64,000 nucleotides of DNA, taken from assembly GCF_002959755.1 (NCBI RefSeq), contig NZ_PPCW01000001.1, positions 744,001 through 808,000 on the forward strand, read 5' to 3'. Source of the stretch: Veillonella sp. T11011-6. Lineage in GTDB: Bacteria; Bacillota; Negativicutes; Veillonellales; Veillonellaceae. Below, one piece after another: positions 18,163 through 27,341 of this stretch. The notes beneath the pieces are model-generated. The model was not told the DNA's origin. It worked only from the letters and a program-made list of their open reading frames with translations, and did no database searches. The position numbers and the translations under genes were made by a program. Within the stretch, counting starts at the first letter, position 1. Every line of letters starts with the position of its first letter.

Positions 18163-18170
18163 AGTAATTT

Positions 18171-19499
18171 TTATCGACGACCCATTTCTTTAATTTCGTC
18201 ACCACGATTAACACCATTAAGTAGTAAATTAAGCAATATTGCCATAATACTACCGAAAGTGATGCCAGATTTTAAAATAATTTGTGCCCACGCAGGGAAA
18301 TTAGCATAAAAGTTTGGCGCTGCAATTGGAATCATAGCTACACCAATACTGATAGCTACGAGCATTAAATTATGATTGCCTTCAAAGCTAACCTTGCCTA
18401 AGGAACGAATACCGCTAGCAACGATCATGCCGAACATGGCAATACCAGCACCACCCAACACGGCATTCGGAATGCTAGCTACGATAGCCGCTAATTTAGG
18501 GAATAACCCCAATAAAATCAAGATTACACCCGATGCAGCTACAACAAAGCGGCTCTTAACACCTGTTACGGCAATAAGACCAACGTTTTGAGCGAATGCT
18601 GTATAAGGGAAGCTATTAAGAATACCACCAATAATTGTAGATACCCCATCAGCACGAATAATAGAAGCAAGTTCTTTACGACCAATTGGCTTATCTACGA
18701 TTTCACCAATAGCGATACTATCACCAGTTGTTTCTACCATAACTACGAGCATTACGATAATCATGGAAAGTACAGACGCCCAATCAAAGGTTGGTAACCC
18801 GAAATAGAAAGGCTCAATAAACGCAATCCAGTGGGAATGACCAACTTCATCAAAGTTTGTAACACCCATGGCAAACGCAATCGCTGTACCTGCAATCAAA
18901 CCAATTAGTACAGAAAGATTACTAAAGAATCCTTTGGCAAATTTATAAACAAATACGACGATTAAGAAGGTAAGAAATCCTAGTCCAATATTGGTAAAAC
19001 TACCAAATTGAGGATTACCTACACCGCCACCCATCCAATTAATAGCAACTGGCATCAAGTTAATACCGATAATGGTAATAATTGTACCTGTAACTACAGG
19101 TGGGAATAAGCGAATAAGACGACTGAAGAATGGCGCTATCAAAAAGGTAAATAAACCGGCTACGATAATAGCACCATAAATAGCAGTCATACCATGCTGA
19201 GCGCCAATCATGGCCATAGGTCCAACAGAAGCAAAGGTAACACCTTGGATCATCGGAATACGTCCACCAATTTTACCAAAACCTAATGTTTGGATTAATG
19301 TGGCAATACCGCAGGTAAATAAGTCCGCCGTAATTAATCGAATCAAATCTTCCATAGGTAAGTTCATGGCCTGTGCCACAATAATAGGTACAGCAACGGC
19401 ACCTGCATACATGGCCAGTACGTGTTGTAAACCAAAGGCAAAGAGCTGTGGTATTGGCAACATACTATCGACCGTATTCATTTGTTTTTGATCTGTCAT
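18171..19499 (-). CDS. NCS2 xanthine/uracil-type permease
   Basis: 442 residues from the ATG at 19499, chosen because GTAGGAG lies before it and not before the upstream frame opening. About 12-14 membrane segments. NCS2 signatures are visible: FGLQHVLAMYAGAV at the N-terminus, PMIQGVTFASVGPM, and the ETTGD motif of TM8. It imports a nucleobase by ion symport; xanthine/urate is favoured over uracil by the purine-degradation neighbours, but residue-level proof is lacking. Confidence 0.87.
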   Translation of the reverse strand: MTDQKQMNTVDSMLPIPQLFAFGLQHVLAMYAGAVAVPIIVAQAMNLPMEDLIRLITADLFTCGIATLIQTLGFGKIGGRIPMIQGVTFASVGPMAMIGAQHGMTAIYGAIIVAGLFTFLIAPFFSRLIRLFPPVVTGTIITIIGINLMPVAINWMGGGVGNPQFGSFTNIGLGFLTFLIVVFVYKFAKGFFSNLSVLIGLIAGTAIAFAMGVTNFDEVGHSHWIAFIEPFYFGLPTFDWASVLSMIIVMLVVMVETTGDSIAIGEIVDKPIGRKELASIIRADGVSTIIGGILNSFPYTAFAQNVGLIAVTGVKSRFVVAASGVILILLGLFPKLAAIVASIPNAVLGGAGIAMFGMIVASGIRSLGKVSFEGNHNLMLVAISIGVAMIPIAAPNFYANFPAWAQIILKSGITFGSIMAILLNLLLNGVNRGDEIKEMGRR

Positions 19500-19569
19500 A
19501 ATGTCTCCTACATCAAACCTCGAAATAACACCCATTCATTTTACACTATCGTTCGGATTTTAACAATAG

Positions 19570-19616
19570 AAAAAAGAGAACTCATTATTTTTAAAAGAAA
19601 TAATAAGTTCTCTTTT
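19570..19616 (-). terminator. Strong hairpin terminator between fchA and the permease gene
   Basis: AAAAGAGAACT pairs with AGTTCTCTTTT, extended by ATTATTT/AAATAAT, and is followed by a T-run on the minus strand. It is 144 bp after the fchA stop yet only 70 bp before the permease start, so it can be the fchA terminator or a leader attenuator for the permease. Confidence 0.8.
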
Positions 19617-19720
19617 AAATTTTTCCGAACATTAGGTTTTTAAAATCCTCAATAGTTCGAATTCACTTAAAGTATTATTTAAAAGTATTATTTATTAGTA
19701 TATACAGTCGTATATCTTGT

Positions 19721-19759
19721 TATTTTAATCTGCTATTTTAATCTGCTATTTTGAGCTGG
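19721..19759. repeat. Tandem 13-bp repeats abutting the fchA stop
   Basis: TATTTTAATCTGC occurs twice exactly, and a third diverged copy TATTTTGAGCTGG ends beside the fchA stop codon. Confidence 0.85.
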
Positions 19760-20377
19760 CTATACATATAACGCTATAATTGCCGCTTCTTTATCATCTA
19801 AACCTGTTTCAATAGCCTTCATTTTTGTGGTTATATCAGCTACAAATGCTTCGTCTTTAATACCGGATAAATTAATACGTACGTTTAGGAATGCCGCCTT
19901 TACTGCAGCACGAGCATTGATTGCAGCAATAATACCATCAGTAATAAGATTTTGATTACCTTTTTTAGATGCTAACGCTGCTAAATCAAAGATTTGATAA
20001 GCTAACTCGCCGATTTCAAAGGGAACCATCGCAGCATCTTTATAAGCTTGTTGAATAGCGGCAATACGTTTAGACTTTTCTTCATCTGTATTCTTTGGCA
20101 AACCTAAGGCATTCATAAAGATATTAAATACATCTGCATCAGCTTGAGATAATTCGAGCATGCGATTACGAATAGATTCCGCTTTAGCTTGAAGATCTTT
20201 CATTTCAGATTGAACATCTTCATATCCCTTTTTACTAAAGGTTAAATTCGCCACCATTTCAGCTAATGCTGCACCAGTTGCAGCCGTTAAGGCCGCAATG
20301 GCCCCACCACCTGGAGTTGGTTCTTTAGATGCAGTAGCTGCTACAAAATCTACAACACGTTGTTCTACTAAATTCAT
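19760..20377 (-). CDS. fchA: Cyclodeaminase/methenyl-THF cyclohydrolase FchA
   Basis: 205 residues of the FTCD_C/FchA fold. The glycine-rich PTPGGGAIAALTAATGAAL loop and helical bundle match folate cyclodeaminase or cyclohydrolase. These enzymes convert formimino- or methenyl-THF and link to formyl-THF. It lies downstream of fhs (150-bp gap), as in purine- and glycine-fermenting anaerobes where the two regenerate THF and form ATP. The exact reaction (ammonia release or ring opening) cannot be separated from sequence. Confidence 0.88.
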   Translation of the reverse strand: MNLVEQRVVDFVAATASKEPTPGGGAIAALTAATGAALAEMVANLTFSKKGYEDVQSEMKDLQAKAESIRNRMLELSQADADVFNIFMNALGLPKNTDEEKSKRIAAIQQAYKDAAMVPFEIGELAYQIFDLAALASKKGNQNLITDGIIAAINARAAVKAAFLNVRINLSGIKDEAFVADITTKMKAIETGLDDKEAAIIALYV

Positions 20378-20527
20378 AACAAGACCTCATGTAAAAGCGA
20401 TAACAAGCTATCCTTGTTATCGCTTTGTCATTTCTATAAAAATATACAGGTAACACAATATATAAACTAGTGAAAGTAGACACTACCAATCGGCAGTAAA
20501 AAAATTGTCTACTACAAGGAATTTATA

Positions 20528-22198
20528 TTAGAATAAACCTTTAATCGTACCATCTGCTTCGATATCCATATTAAGAGCGGCAGGACGTTTAGGAAGACCA
20601 GGCATAACCATTACATCGCCCGTACGGCATACGATAAAGCCTGCTCCATTAGCAACACGAATATCGGATACGGTGATAGTAAATCCTTTTGGCGCACCTA
20701 ATAAAGCTGGATTATCAGATAAGGAGTATTGTGTTTTTGCCATACATACAGGTAAACGATCAAGGCCCCAATCAGCTAATTGTTTAATTTGCTTTTTAGC
20801 TTTATCTGTAAAGATAACGCCATCGCCACCATAAATGGTTTTAACGATTTTATTTACCTTTTCTTCTAAGCTATCTTCTAAAGCATATACAAATTTAGGT
20901 GTTGGTTTAGAACCTTCAAGCAATTCAACGACTTTTTTAGCCATATCAATGCCGCCTTCGCCGCCTTTTTCCCAACATTCATTGAGCTCTACAGGTACAC
21001 CAAAGTCATCACAGAGACGAGTCAATTCAGCAATCTCTGCATCGGTATCGGTAGCAAATTTATTAATTGCTACCAATACAGGCACATTGAAGTAACGCAT
21101 GTTTTCAATAGCTTTTTGCAAATTGCTGAAACCTTTCGTAACGGCCTCAACATTTTCAGTGCTAAGTTCTTGTTTAGGCACACCACCATGCATTTTAAGA
21201 GCACGCAATGTAGCTACGATTACAATTGTATCAGGGAAAATTTCACCGTAACGACATTTAATGTCGAGGAACTTTTCAGCCCCTAAGTCAGCACCGAAAC
21301 CAGCTTCAGTAACTACGATATCGCCTAATTTAAGGCCAAGCTTTGTAGCTACGATGGAGTTACAACCATGAGCGATGTTAGCAAATGGACCACCGTGAAC
21401 GATAGCTGGTGTATGTTCTAATGTTTGTACTAAATTCGGCTTTATGGCATCTTTCATAAGAAGGGCCATCGCACCTTGGCAACCAAGTTGATGAACATAA
21501 ACAGGCTCACCTGCTAAATTACAGCCGATAACGATACGACCAAAGCGTTCTTTTAAATCTTCTAGATCTTTAGCCAAGCAAAGAATAGCCATGATTTCAG
21601 AAGCAACAGTAATCATGAAGTGATCTTCTCGTGGGAAACCGCACACTTTGCCACCAAGTGCTACAGTTACGTTGCGAAGTGCACGGTCATTCATATCTAA
21701 AACACGAGTCCAAGAAAGTTGACGCAAATCGATTTGCAATTCATTACCTTGATGGATGTGATTGTCGATCATCGCGGACAATAAATTATTAGCTGCTGTA
21801 ATAGCGTGCATATCACCTGTAAAATGAAGATTAATATCATCCATCGGTACAACTTGAGCGTAACCGCCACCTGCTGCACCACCCTTAATGCCAAATACAG
21901 GACCTAAGGATGGCTCACGCAATGTGGCAATCGCATTTTTGCCAATTTTTTGTAAGCCTTGTACAAGACCAATGCTCGTTGTAGACTTCCCTTCACCTGC
22001 TGGCGTCGGTGTAATAGCCGTAACGAGCACTAATTTACCATCAGCTTTAGATTCTAAGCGACGAATAGCATCAAAAGAAATCTTCGCTTTATAATGACCA
22101 TATTGTTCAATATCATCAGGTGTTAAACCACATTTATCGGCAATAACCTGAATCTTCTCCATCTCATTCTGTTGGGCAATCTCAATATCGCTTAACAT
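20528..22198 (-). CDS. fhs: Formate-tetrahydrofolate ligase
   Basis: 556 residues, the standard length. The ATP-binding loop is [36 protein letters not shown]-type sequence follows, and the C-terminus [10 protein letters not shown] is conserved. It interconverts formate + THF + ATP with 10-formyl-THF; in purine fermenters it runs backwards to yield ATP. GAGGAGG precedes the ATG. The 376-bp upstream region carries degenerate repeats. Confidence 0.97.
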   Translation of the reverse strand: MLSDIEIAQQNEMEKIQVIADKCGLTPDDIEQYGHYKAKISFDAIRRLESKADGKLVLVTAITPTPAGEGKSTTSIGLVQGLQKIGKNAIATLREPSLGPVFGIKGGAAGGGYAQVVPMDDINLHFTGDMHAITAANNLLSAMIDNHIHQGNELQIDLRQLSWTRVLDMNDRALRNVTVALGGKVCGFPREDHFMITVASEIMAILCLAKDLEDLKERFGRIVIGCNLAGEPVYVHQLGCQGAMALLMKDAIKPNLVQTLEHTPAIVHGGPFANIAHGCNSIVATKLGLKLGDIVVTEAGFGADLGAEKFLDIKCRYGEIFPDTIVIVATLRALKMHGGVPKQELSTENVEAVTKGFSNLQKAIENMRYFNVPVLVAINKFATDTDAEIAELTRLCDDFGVPVELNECWEKGGEGGIDMAKKVVELLEGSKPTPKFVYALEDSLEEKVNKIVKTIYGGDGVIFTDKAKKQIKQLADWGLDRLPVCMAKTQYSLSDNPALLGAPKGFTITVSDIRVANGAGFIVCRTGDVMVMPGLPKRPAALNMDIEADGTIKGLF

Positions 22199-22516
22199 AA
22201 AGCCTCCTCGGCACCATGGCCATCTATCAACTATATAACAACTATAAACATATTATCTAATATTTACTATTTAATGTTAATTGTCTACTGCAGATGTATA
22301 TTTGTACAACTACAGTAATCTATTATATATGAAAGTATTACGTATGTCTAATATTAATCCTTAACAATTTTAGCAATATATCTAATAGATCTAAGATGCC
22401 TAAGACGTATAGAAAATCTAATACGTCAAATACGTATAATACGTATAATACATCTAAAACATCTAATAGCTAAATTATATTATCTAATACGTTTATCACT
22501 ACCTATTGCACATATG
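22199..22516. repeat. Degenerate short-repeat region upstream of fhs
   Basis: No gene in this stretch. Between about 22337 and 22495 the words TCTAATA, ATACGT and ATACGTATAATACGTATA recur in imperfect register. This could be slippage-grown DNA or a regulatory array. Confidence 0.5.
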
Positions 22517-22560
22517 AGAAAGAGCCCTAATGCAGCATACATTAGAGCTCTTTCTAAAAA
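22517..22560 (-). terminator. Terminator of the SLC13 carrier gene
   Basis: 16-bp stem with a single U-G wobble when read on the minus strand (22517-22532 with 22540-22555). Confidence 0.85.
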
Positions 22561-22575
22561 ACTTATATTATCTCA

Positions 22576-23844
22576 TTAAAATGGGAATAAGATTGGTAAT
22601 AATACGAGTGCTACTATACTAGATACAACAATAAGTGGTAAACCAGCTTTCACATAATCCATGAAGCTATAACCAGCAATGTTGTATACCATAGTATTCG
22701 CAGGCATACCAATTGGGGTAGCATACGCTAAGGAGCTAGCAATTACGATAGCTGCAAGCACCGCTTTTGGATCGAATCCCAATTGAGATGCTAAGCTAAG
22801 ACCGATTGGTACCAATAATGCACAGGTAGCAGTATTAGACATGAAGTTCGTCATGAATACACCAAGCACAAAGATTACTACTAGAACAACAATTGGAGAT
22901 GGACTAGCACCAAGGCTGTTTACGATAAGATCTGCAATTACAGAACCAGTACCTGTTTTAACCATTGCGTCCCCAAGGGCCATAGAGCCAGCGAAGAGCA
23001 TGATTGTTTTCATATCTATAGATCTAACAGCTGCACTTTCACTAATAACATTAGTAGCAACTAATACAAGAGCACCTATCCAGGCACTTACATAAAGTTT
23101 TACACCTAATTGTTTTTCAAAGATCATAGCAACAACTGTCAAAATTAATACAATTGCAGCAGTCCATTTTTTCCAAGACGGTACATGGCTATAATCGTCA
23201 TTGCCTTCAAAGGCTCCATCTGGTTGATGACTTGGAGCATCTGGTAAGAAACGTTTACCAATTGTAGCATAGAATATAGTACCTACGATAAGGATTGGTA
23301 AGCCTACTAGACCATAATCAAAGAAACCAAAGGAGCCTAAGCCTGCCTGTTGTAAACCTGCTTGCGCAATCATATTACCAGGCGCACCGATAAGAGAAAT
23401 ATTACCACCCATAGCTGCAGCAAATACAAGAGGCATCAATAATTTAGTTTGTTTAAAACCACTCTTTTTACAAATACCGATAATTACAGGAATCAGTACA
23501 GCAGCTGTACCAGTATTAGATAAGAAACCAGATAAAATACCTGTAATCATCATAACTGCAACAAGTAAAGATGTTTCAGTTTTAGCAAACTTATGAACTA
23601 CATTACCTACACCTACAGCAACACCTGTTGCAAAGAAGGCTTCACCAATAACAAACATGCCCATAAATAGTAAAACGTTTGGATCTACAAAACCGGCAAA
23701 TGCTTCTTTAGCAGATAAAACTCCACTTAGATGCAAGCCTACAGCTACGATCATAGCGGTAATAGACAATGGAATTTTCTCCCACGCAAACATGACGATG
23801 GCAAATACCAAGAAGCCAAGAGTTATCATTACACTCGTATCCAT
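22576..23844 (-). CDS. SLC13 family anion carrier
   Basis: 422 residues, about 11-12 membrane segments, with the paired SNT motifs of divalent-anion/sodium symporters (FLSNTGTAAVLIPV and FMSNTATCALLVPI). It moves di- or tricarboxylates. It lies 3' of ttdA-ttdB, recalling the ttdA-ttdB-ttdT arrangement of E. coli, so tartrate/succinate exchange is a good guess. A terminator hairpin lies between ttdB and this gene only about 40 bp before the ATG, so its expression may depend on read-through. Confidence 0.85.
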   Translation of the reverse strand: MDTSVMITLGFLVFAIVMFAWEKIPLSITAMIVAVGLHLSGVLSAKEAFAGFVDPNVLLFMGMFVIGEAFFATGVAVGVGNVVHKFAKTETSLLVAVMMITGILSGFLSNTGTAAVLIPVIIGICKKSGFKQTKLLMPLVFAAAMGGNISLIGAPGNMIAQAGLQQAGLGSFGFFDYGLVGLPILIVGTIFYATIGKRFLPDAPSHQPDGAFEGNDDYSHVPSWKKWTAAIVLILTVVAMIFEKQLGVKLYVSAWIGALVLVATNVISESAAVRSIDMKTIMLFAGSMALGDAMVKTGTGSVIADLIVNSLGASPSPIVVLVVIFVLGVFMTNFMSNTATCALLVPIGLSLASQLGFDPKAVLAAIVIASSLAYATPIGMPANTMVYNIAGYSFMDYVKAGLPLIVVSSIVALVLLPILFPF

Positions 23845-23884
23845 ATATACCTCCTAATACGTGTAATATACCTAAAAAAGGGTG

Positions 23885-23923
23885 CAAAAAAGGAGGATTG
23901 TACAAAATCCGTATAATCCTCCT
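23885..23923 (-). terminator. Terminator after ttdB
   Basis: AGGAGGATT pairs with AATCCTCCT (9 bp, 15-nt loop) and is followed by TTTTTT on the minus strand. Confidence 0.8.
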
Positions 23924-23947
23924 ATTTAGTTACATTTCACAATGCAA

Positions 23948-24559
23948 TTATTTAATGAAGCCTACGTGTTTATAGAGTTCTTCTAACACCTCTTCTTTTT
24001 TCGCATTGTATTCTACTTTTTTATTTTCAAAGTAGTTATTGCCATCTGCATCAATAGATACGATAAGCGGACCAAATTCTTTTACCTTAAAAGTCCACAA
24101 AGTCTCACACATACCTAATTCACGCCAATTAGCAGATTCTACTTTTTCGACTTCTGTAGCAGCAAGAACTGCATTGCCTGCAGGGAATACACAGTGTAGT
24201 GCGCCAAAGTCTTTACATGCACGTGCTGTTTCAGGGCCCATCCCACCTTTACCTACAATGAGACGGACACCGGTCTTCTTAACAAAGTCATATTCGAATT
24301 TTTCCATTCTCATAGATGTAGTAGGTCCTACAGATACTACTTCAAATTCATTATCGCTTATAGTACGAATAATTGGGCCCGCGTGAAGGATAGCACCATC
24401 TTTAACGTCAACTGGTAACGTTTGACCTTCTTCCACCACACGACGATGCCCCATATCACGACAAGTTGTAATATGCCCAGTCAAATAAATCACATCGCCG
24501 GGCTTAATGCCTGCTAAATCAGATTGTTGAATAGGTGTAGTTAATATTTTCTTAGCCAT
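23948..24559 (-). CDS. ttdB: L(+)-tartrate dehydratase beta subunit (fumarase-type)
   Basis: 203 residues, the swivelling beta subunit of two-subunit [4Fe-4S] hydro-lyases. MAKKILTTPI, TTCRDMGHRR, SVGPTTSMRM, VGKGGMGP and WKEFGPLIVSID-like sequence match TtdB as I remember it more closely than class I fumarase beta domains. Its ATG overlaps the ttdA stop by one base, so the two are translationally coupled. Fumarate hydratase remains the alternative activity. Confidence 0.85.
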   Translation of the reverse strand: MAKKILTTPIQQSDLAGIKPGDVIYLTGHITTCRDMGHRRVVEEGQTLPVDVKDGAILHAGPIIRTISDNEFEVVSVGPTTSMRMEKFEYDFVKKTGVRLIVGKGGMGPETARACKDFGALHCVFPAGNAVLAATEVEKVESANWRELGMCETLWTFKVKEFGPLIVSIDADGNNYFENKKVEYNAKKEEVLEELYKHVGFIK

Positions 24560-25461
24560 TATAATGTCACTCCTTTATGAGATTTAACTGTGCAATTACC
24601 ATCCTTGTCAAATACGAGATCGCCGCGACGATGATTCCAACAACCTACACTGACAGCACAAGAAATAACAGATGGATGACGTGTACCATGTTCAATGTTA
24701 ACACCTAATACAGTTTTATCCCCACCCATACCTTGAGGTCCAATACCAATCTTATTAATTCCATCCTCTAACAATTGTTCCATATAAGCCGCTTTTTCAT
24801 TAGGTGCTTTTGAAGATACAGGACGCATTAATGCTTTTTTAGATAAATCAGCCGCAGTATCAATAGTTGTAGCAATACCTACACCTACCAATAGTGGAGG
24901 ACACGCATTCAATCCATAGCTTGTCATCAAATCAAGAACAAACTTAGCAACACCTTCATAGCCTTCGCCTGGCATCAATGTTTTACCTGACCCTGGCAAG
25001 GAGCAACCGCCGCCAGCCATGTAAGGGAAGATTTCTACATCATCGCGATCAGGAATGATATCCCAGTGAATATAAGGTGCAGTGAGGCCAATATTTTTAC
25101 CAGTATTAAATTCATCAAAGGTTTCTACACAATTCAATCGTAATGGAGCTTCTTGTGTAGCCTTATAGGTTGCTTCTCTTAGAATATCTTCTAATTCTCC
25201 TAGTAATGGATAATTAGATCCAACCTTTACCCAAAATTGTAAGACCCCTGTATCCTGACAAGAAGGACGATTAAGCTGAGCTGCTAAATCCATATTATGT
25301 TGCATTGTCTCATAAATAGATTTGGCCATAGGATTTTTTTCATCCTGCGCCAATTCATGAATTTTTTCTTGTACATCATCAGGCAATACCTTTGCCATAT
25401 AAGAAATGAAATTAGCTATCTTATTAGTCATTTCTTGTACTTGTTGTTCCTTCGTACTCAT
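24559..25461 (-). CDS. ttdA: L(+)-tartrate dehydratase alpha subunit (fumarase-type)
   Basis: 300 residues from the ATG at 25461 behind GGAGG; an upstream frame opening lacks a site. The alpha subunit holds the [4Fe-4S] cluster: cysteines in LNRPSCQDTG, AGGGCSLPG and SVGCWNHRRG. The length and motif run resemble TtdA (oxaloacetate from L-tartrate); class I fumarase alpha is the alternative, equally useful in a fermenter that reduces fumarate. The downstream SLC13 carrier strengthens the tartrate reading. Confidence 0.85.
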   Translation of the reverse strand: MSTKEQQVQEMTNKIANFISYMAKVLPDDVQEKIHELAQDEKNPMAKSIYETMQHNMDLAAQLNRPSCQDTGVLQFWVKVGSNYPLLGELEDILREATYKATQEAPLRLNCVETFDEFNTGKNIGLTAPYIHWDIIPDRDDVEIFPYMAGGGCSLPGSGKTLMPGEGYEGVAKFVLDLMTSYGLNACPPLLVGVGIATTIDTAADLSKKALMRPVSSKAPNEKAAYMEQLLEDGINKIGIGPQGMGGDKTVLGVNIEHGTRHPSVISCAVSVGCWNHRRGDLVFDKDGNCTVKSHKGVTL

Positions 25462-25846
25462 CGCAAACCTCCAAAAGGACTTCATTATTTAAGACTCAAT
25501 AACTTCTATTTCGGAACCTTAGTTCCTTTCGATGATTTCATTGTACTCTTTTTTCAGAATATAACTATCCAATTTACAAGTTGTTTTTGCTTGTAAAAAA
25601 ACAGTAATTTCATACAAAACCATCTATATGATTATATTTTCACCCCTCTAAAATATACAATTACACCTATCTAGAAATACAAAAAAGAGCACTACCTATC
25701 AAAAGGAAGTGCTCTTTCATCATTTATTTTTATATGCTTATCAAATATACAAAATCACCTATACCTAATGATTGTATATCTACCTTAATTTTAATTTTCA
25801 AAATCATAAAATTATAACTAACTACAAAGTATTATAACAATGAAAA
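25462..25846. other. Intergenic region ttdA to AraC-1
   Basis: AT-rich; it contains the ttdAB promoter area and, at 25680-25718, the terminator of the AraC-1 gene. No gene seen. Confidence 0.6.
25680..25718 (-). terminator. Terminator of AraC-1
   Basis: AAAGAGCACT pairs with AGTGCTCTTT; TTTTTT follows on the minus strand. Confidence 0.85.
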
Positions 25847-26875
25847 TTATGATTGTAAATTTCTTATAACCAGCTCAAGTTGTTCTCTAACAGCCTTTAA
25901 CTTTTGATTAGCCTCCTCTAATCTATCCTTATTGATAGATTCATCTTGGTAGGGTAAACAAGTTTGTAAAATATCTATAATATCTTCTTCCTTTGTAGAA
26001 ATAATTTCCTTCCAATCATGTAATTTTGTCTTACGTCCCATCTCTTTTGCTTGCTTTCTATATTCAGATGGTGTTGTATGGAAATGTTTCTTGAAAGCTA
26101 CATTAAAGGCTTTAATATCTGCGAAACCACAGCTACTTGCAATATGTGCCACTCCATCTTCAGAGTTAACCAAACGAACTGTAGCCTCTCGTAATCTCAA
26201 CCGCAATAAATACTCTAAAAAGGAAACCCCTAATTGGCGTTTAAAAAACTGAGATGTATAGTTCACATTATAACCGCCAATTTTAGCAATATCTTCTAAC
26301 TCAATCTTTTGCTGATAGTTTTCATCAATATAAGCAATCATTTTATCAAAGGTAGCTACAGTCATATCAACAGGCTTTGTATGTACAGGGGTAGTCTTAA
26401 CCGTATCAATTTCACGATATATATCACTAATCAAGGCTAAATAGTGACTCTCCAACCGTAATTGACAATCAGGCCTTTCACCATTCACCATTAGTAACAT
26501 CATTTGCGCTGCATGATGACGTAAGGACGTAAATAATTGATTATACCGATTAGTTTTATCTGAGCGCAATACAAATTGGTACATTCCAAAGTTAGGATCA
26601 AAATATTGGAAAAACTCCTTACTTACATGAATAACAAGAGCAGTCGTATCCTCCTCTAAGGCCAACGTAGCATGACCTACTTGAGGAGAAATAATAATTG
26701 TATCAAGAGGCTCCATAGTAAAAACCTCACTATTACAACTCATATCAATTCTACCCTTTAACAAAATTAGGATTTCCACACCACTGTGCCAGTTGTAATG
26801 ATATGTACTAACCTTATATATATCACTATTAAAATCTATATGATTATGTTTATAGGTATAGTGAAAGTAATCCAT
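25847..26875 (-). CDS. AraC-family regulator, copy 1
   Basis: 342 residues: N-terminal cupin-like ligand domain (about 1-150, HYNWHSGVEILILLKG and EPLDTIIISPQVGH), two C-terminal helix-turn-helix units (about 180-285, KIELEDIAKIGGYNVNYTS and GVAHIASSCGFADIKAFNV) and an unusual 50-60-residue helical tail rich in E/K/L, probably a coiled coil. It is a close paralogue of the gene at 27710-28732. The SemiSWEET gene lies just upstream on the same strand and may be a target. Ligand unknown. Confidence 0.9.
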   Translation of the reverse strand: MDYFHYTYKHNHIDFNSDIYKVSTYHYNWHSGVEILILLKGRIDMSCNSEVFTMEPLDTIIISPQVGHATLALEEDTTALVIHVSKEFFQYFDPNFGMYQFVLRSDKTNRYNQLFTSLRHHAAQMMLLMVNGERPDCQLRLESHYLALISDIYREIDTVKTTPVHTKPVDMTVATFDKMIAYIDENYQQKIELEDIAKIGGYNVNYTSQFFKRQLGVSFLEYLLRLRLREATVRLVNSEDGVAHIASSCGFADIKAFNVAFKKHFHTTPSEYRKQAKEMGRKTKLHDWKEIISTKEEDIIDILQTCLPYQDESINKDRLEEANQKLKAVREQLELVIRNLQS

Positions 26876-26927
26876 AACAACGTAACACCCCTTATAAAGT
26901 CAAACAAGTACCTATCAATTATTTACA

Positions 26928-26965
26928 TAAAAAATGCATCCCTTAGAAATTCAAGGGATGCATTT
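26928..26965 (-). terminator. Terminator after SemiSWEET, duplicated at 29838
   Basis: AAATGCATCCCTT pairs with AAGGGATGCATTT, then TTTATG on the minus strand. The same hairpin with flanks recurs after moeA. Confidence 0.85.
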
Positions 26966-27074
26966 ATTATGATATATATATTTAACTAAGGTCAACAGTA
27001 ACTTAATTTTTATCTATTAAGCCTGCTAAAATGTTGATATACACATTACTGTTACTATTACACTTAATTAAAAA

Positions 27075-27341
27075 TTACATAAGAGCTGTAATTGCTGCTG
27101 CTAAACCGAAGAAGATACCTGGTGCATTGGCTAATGCTACTGGAATATCTCTATGTTCTTTAAACAAACCATATAACACCCATAATGTACAGTTGATAGC
27201 TGCTACTAAAGGTTGGATCCAATCACCAGTACCTGGATGTGCTAAGTTGTTCATAATTTGTGGGAAGTAAGATACATACATAGCTACAGCTGTAACTGTT
27301 GCAACTTTACCTACGTTTTCCATAAATTTTACTTGATTCAT
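27075..27341 (-). CDS. SemiSWEET sugar transporter
   Basis: 88 residues from the ATG at 27341 behind GGAGG. One triple-helix MtN3 unit with the PQ-loop motif YVSYFPQIMNNL and the WVLYG turn in TM2; SemiSWEETs work as dimers and move small sugars by facilitated diffusion. It has its own terminator and sits between two AraC paralogues. A sugar carrier is notable in a genus usually described as unable to ferment sugars, so its true substrate may differ. Confidence 0.9.
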   Translation of the reverse strand: MNQVKFMENVGKVATVTAVAMYVSYFPQIMNNLAHPGTGDWIQPLVAAINCTLWVLYGLFKEHRDIPVALANAPGIFFGLAAAITALM

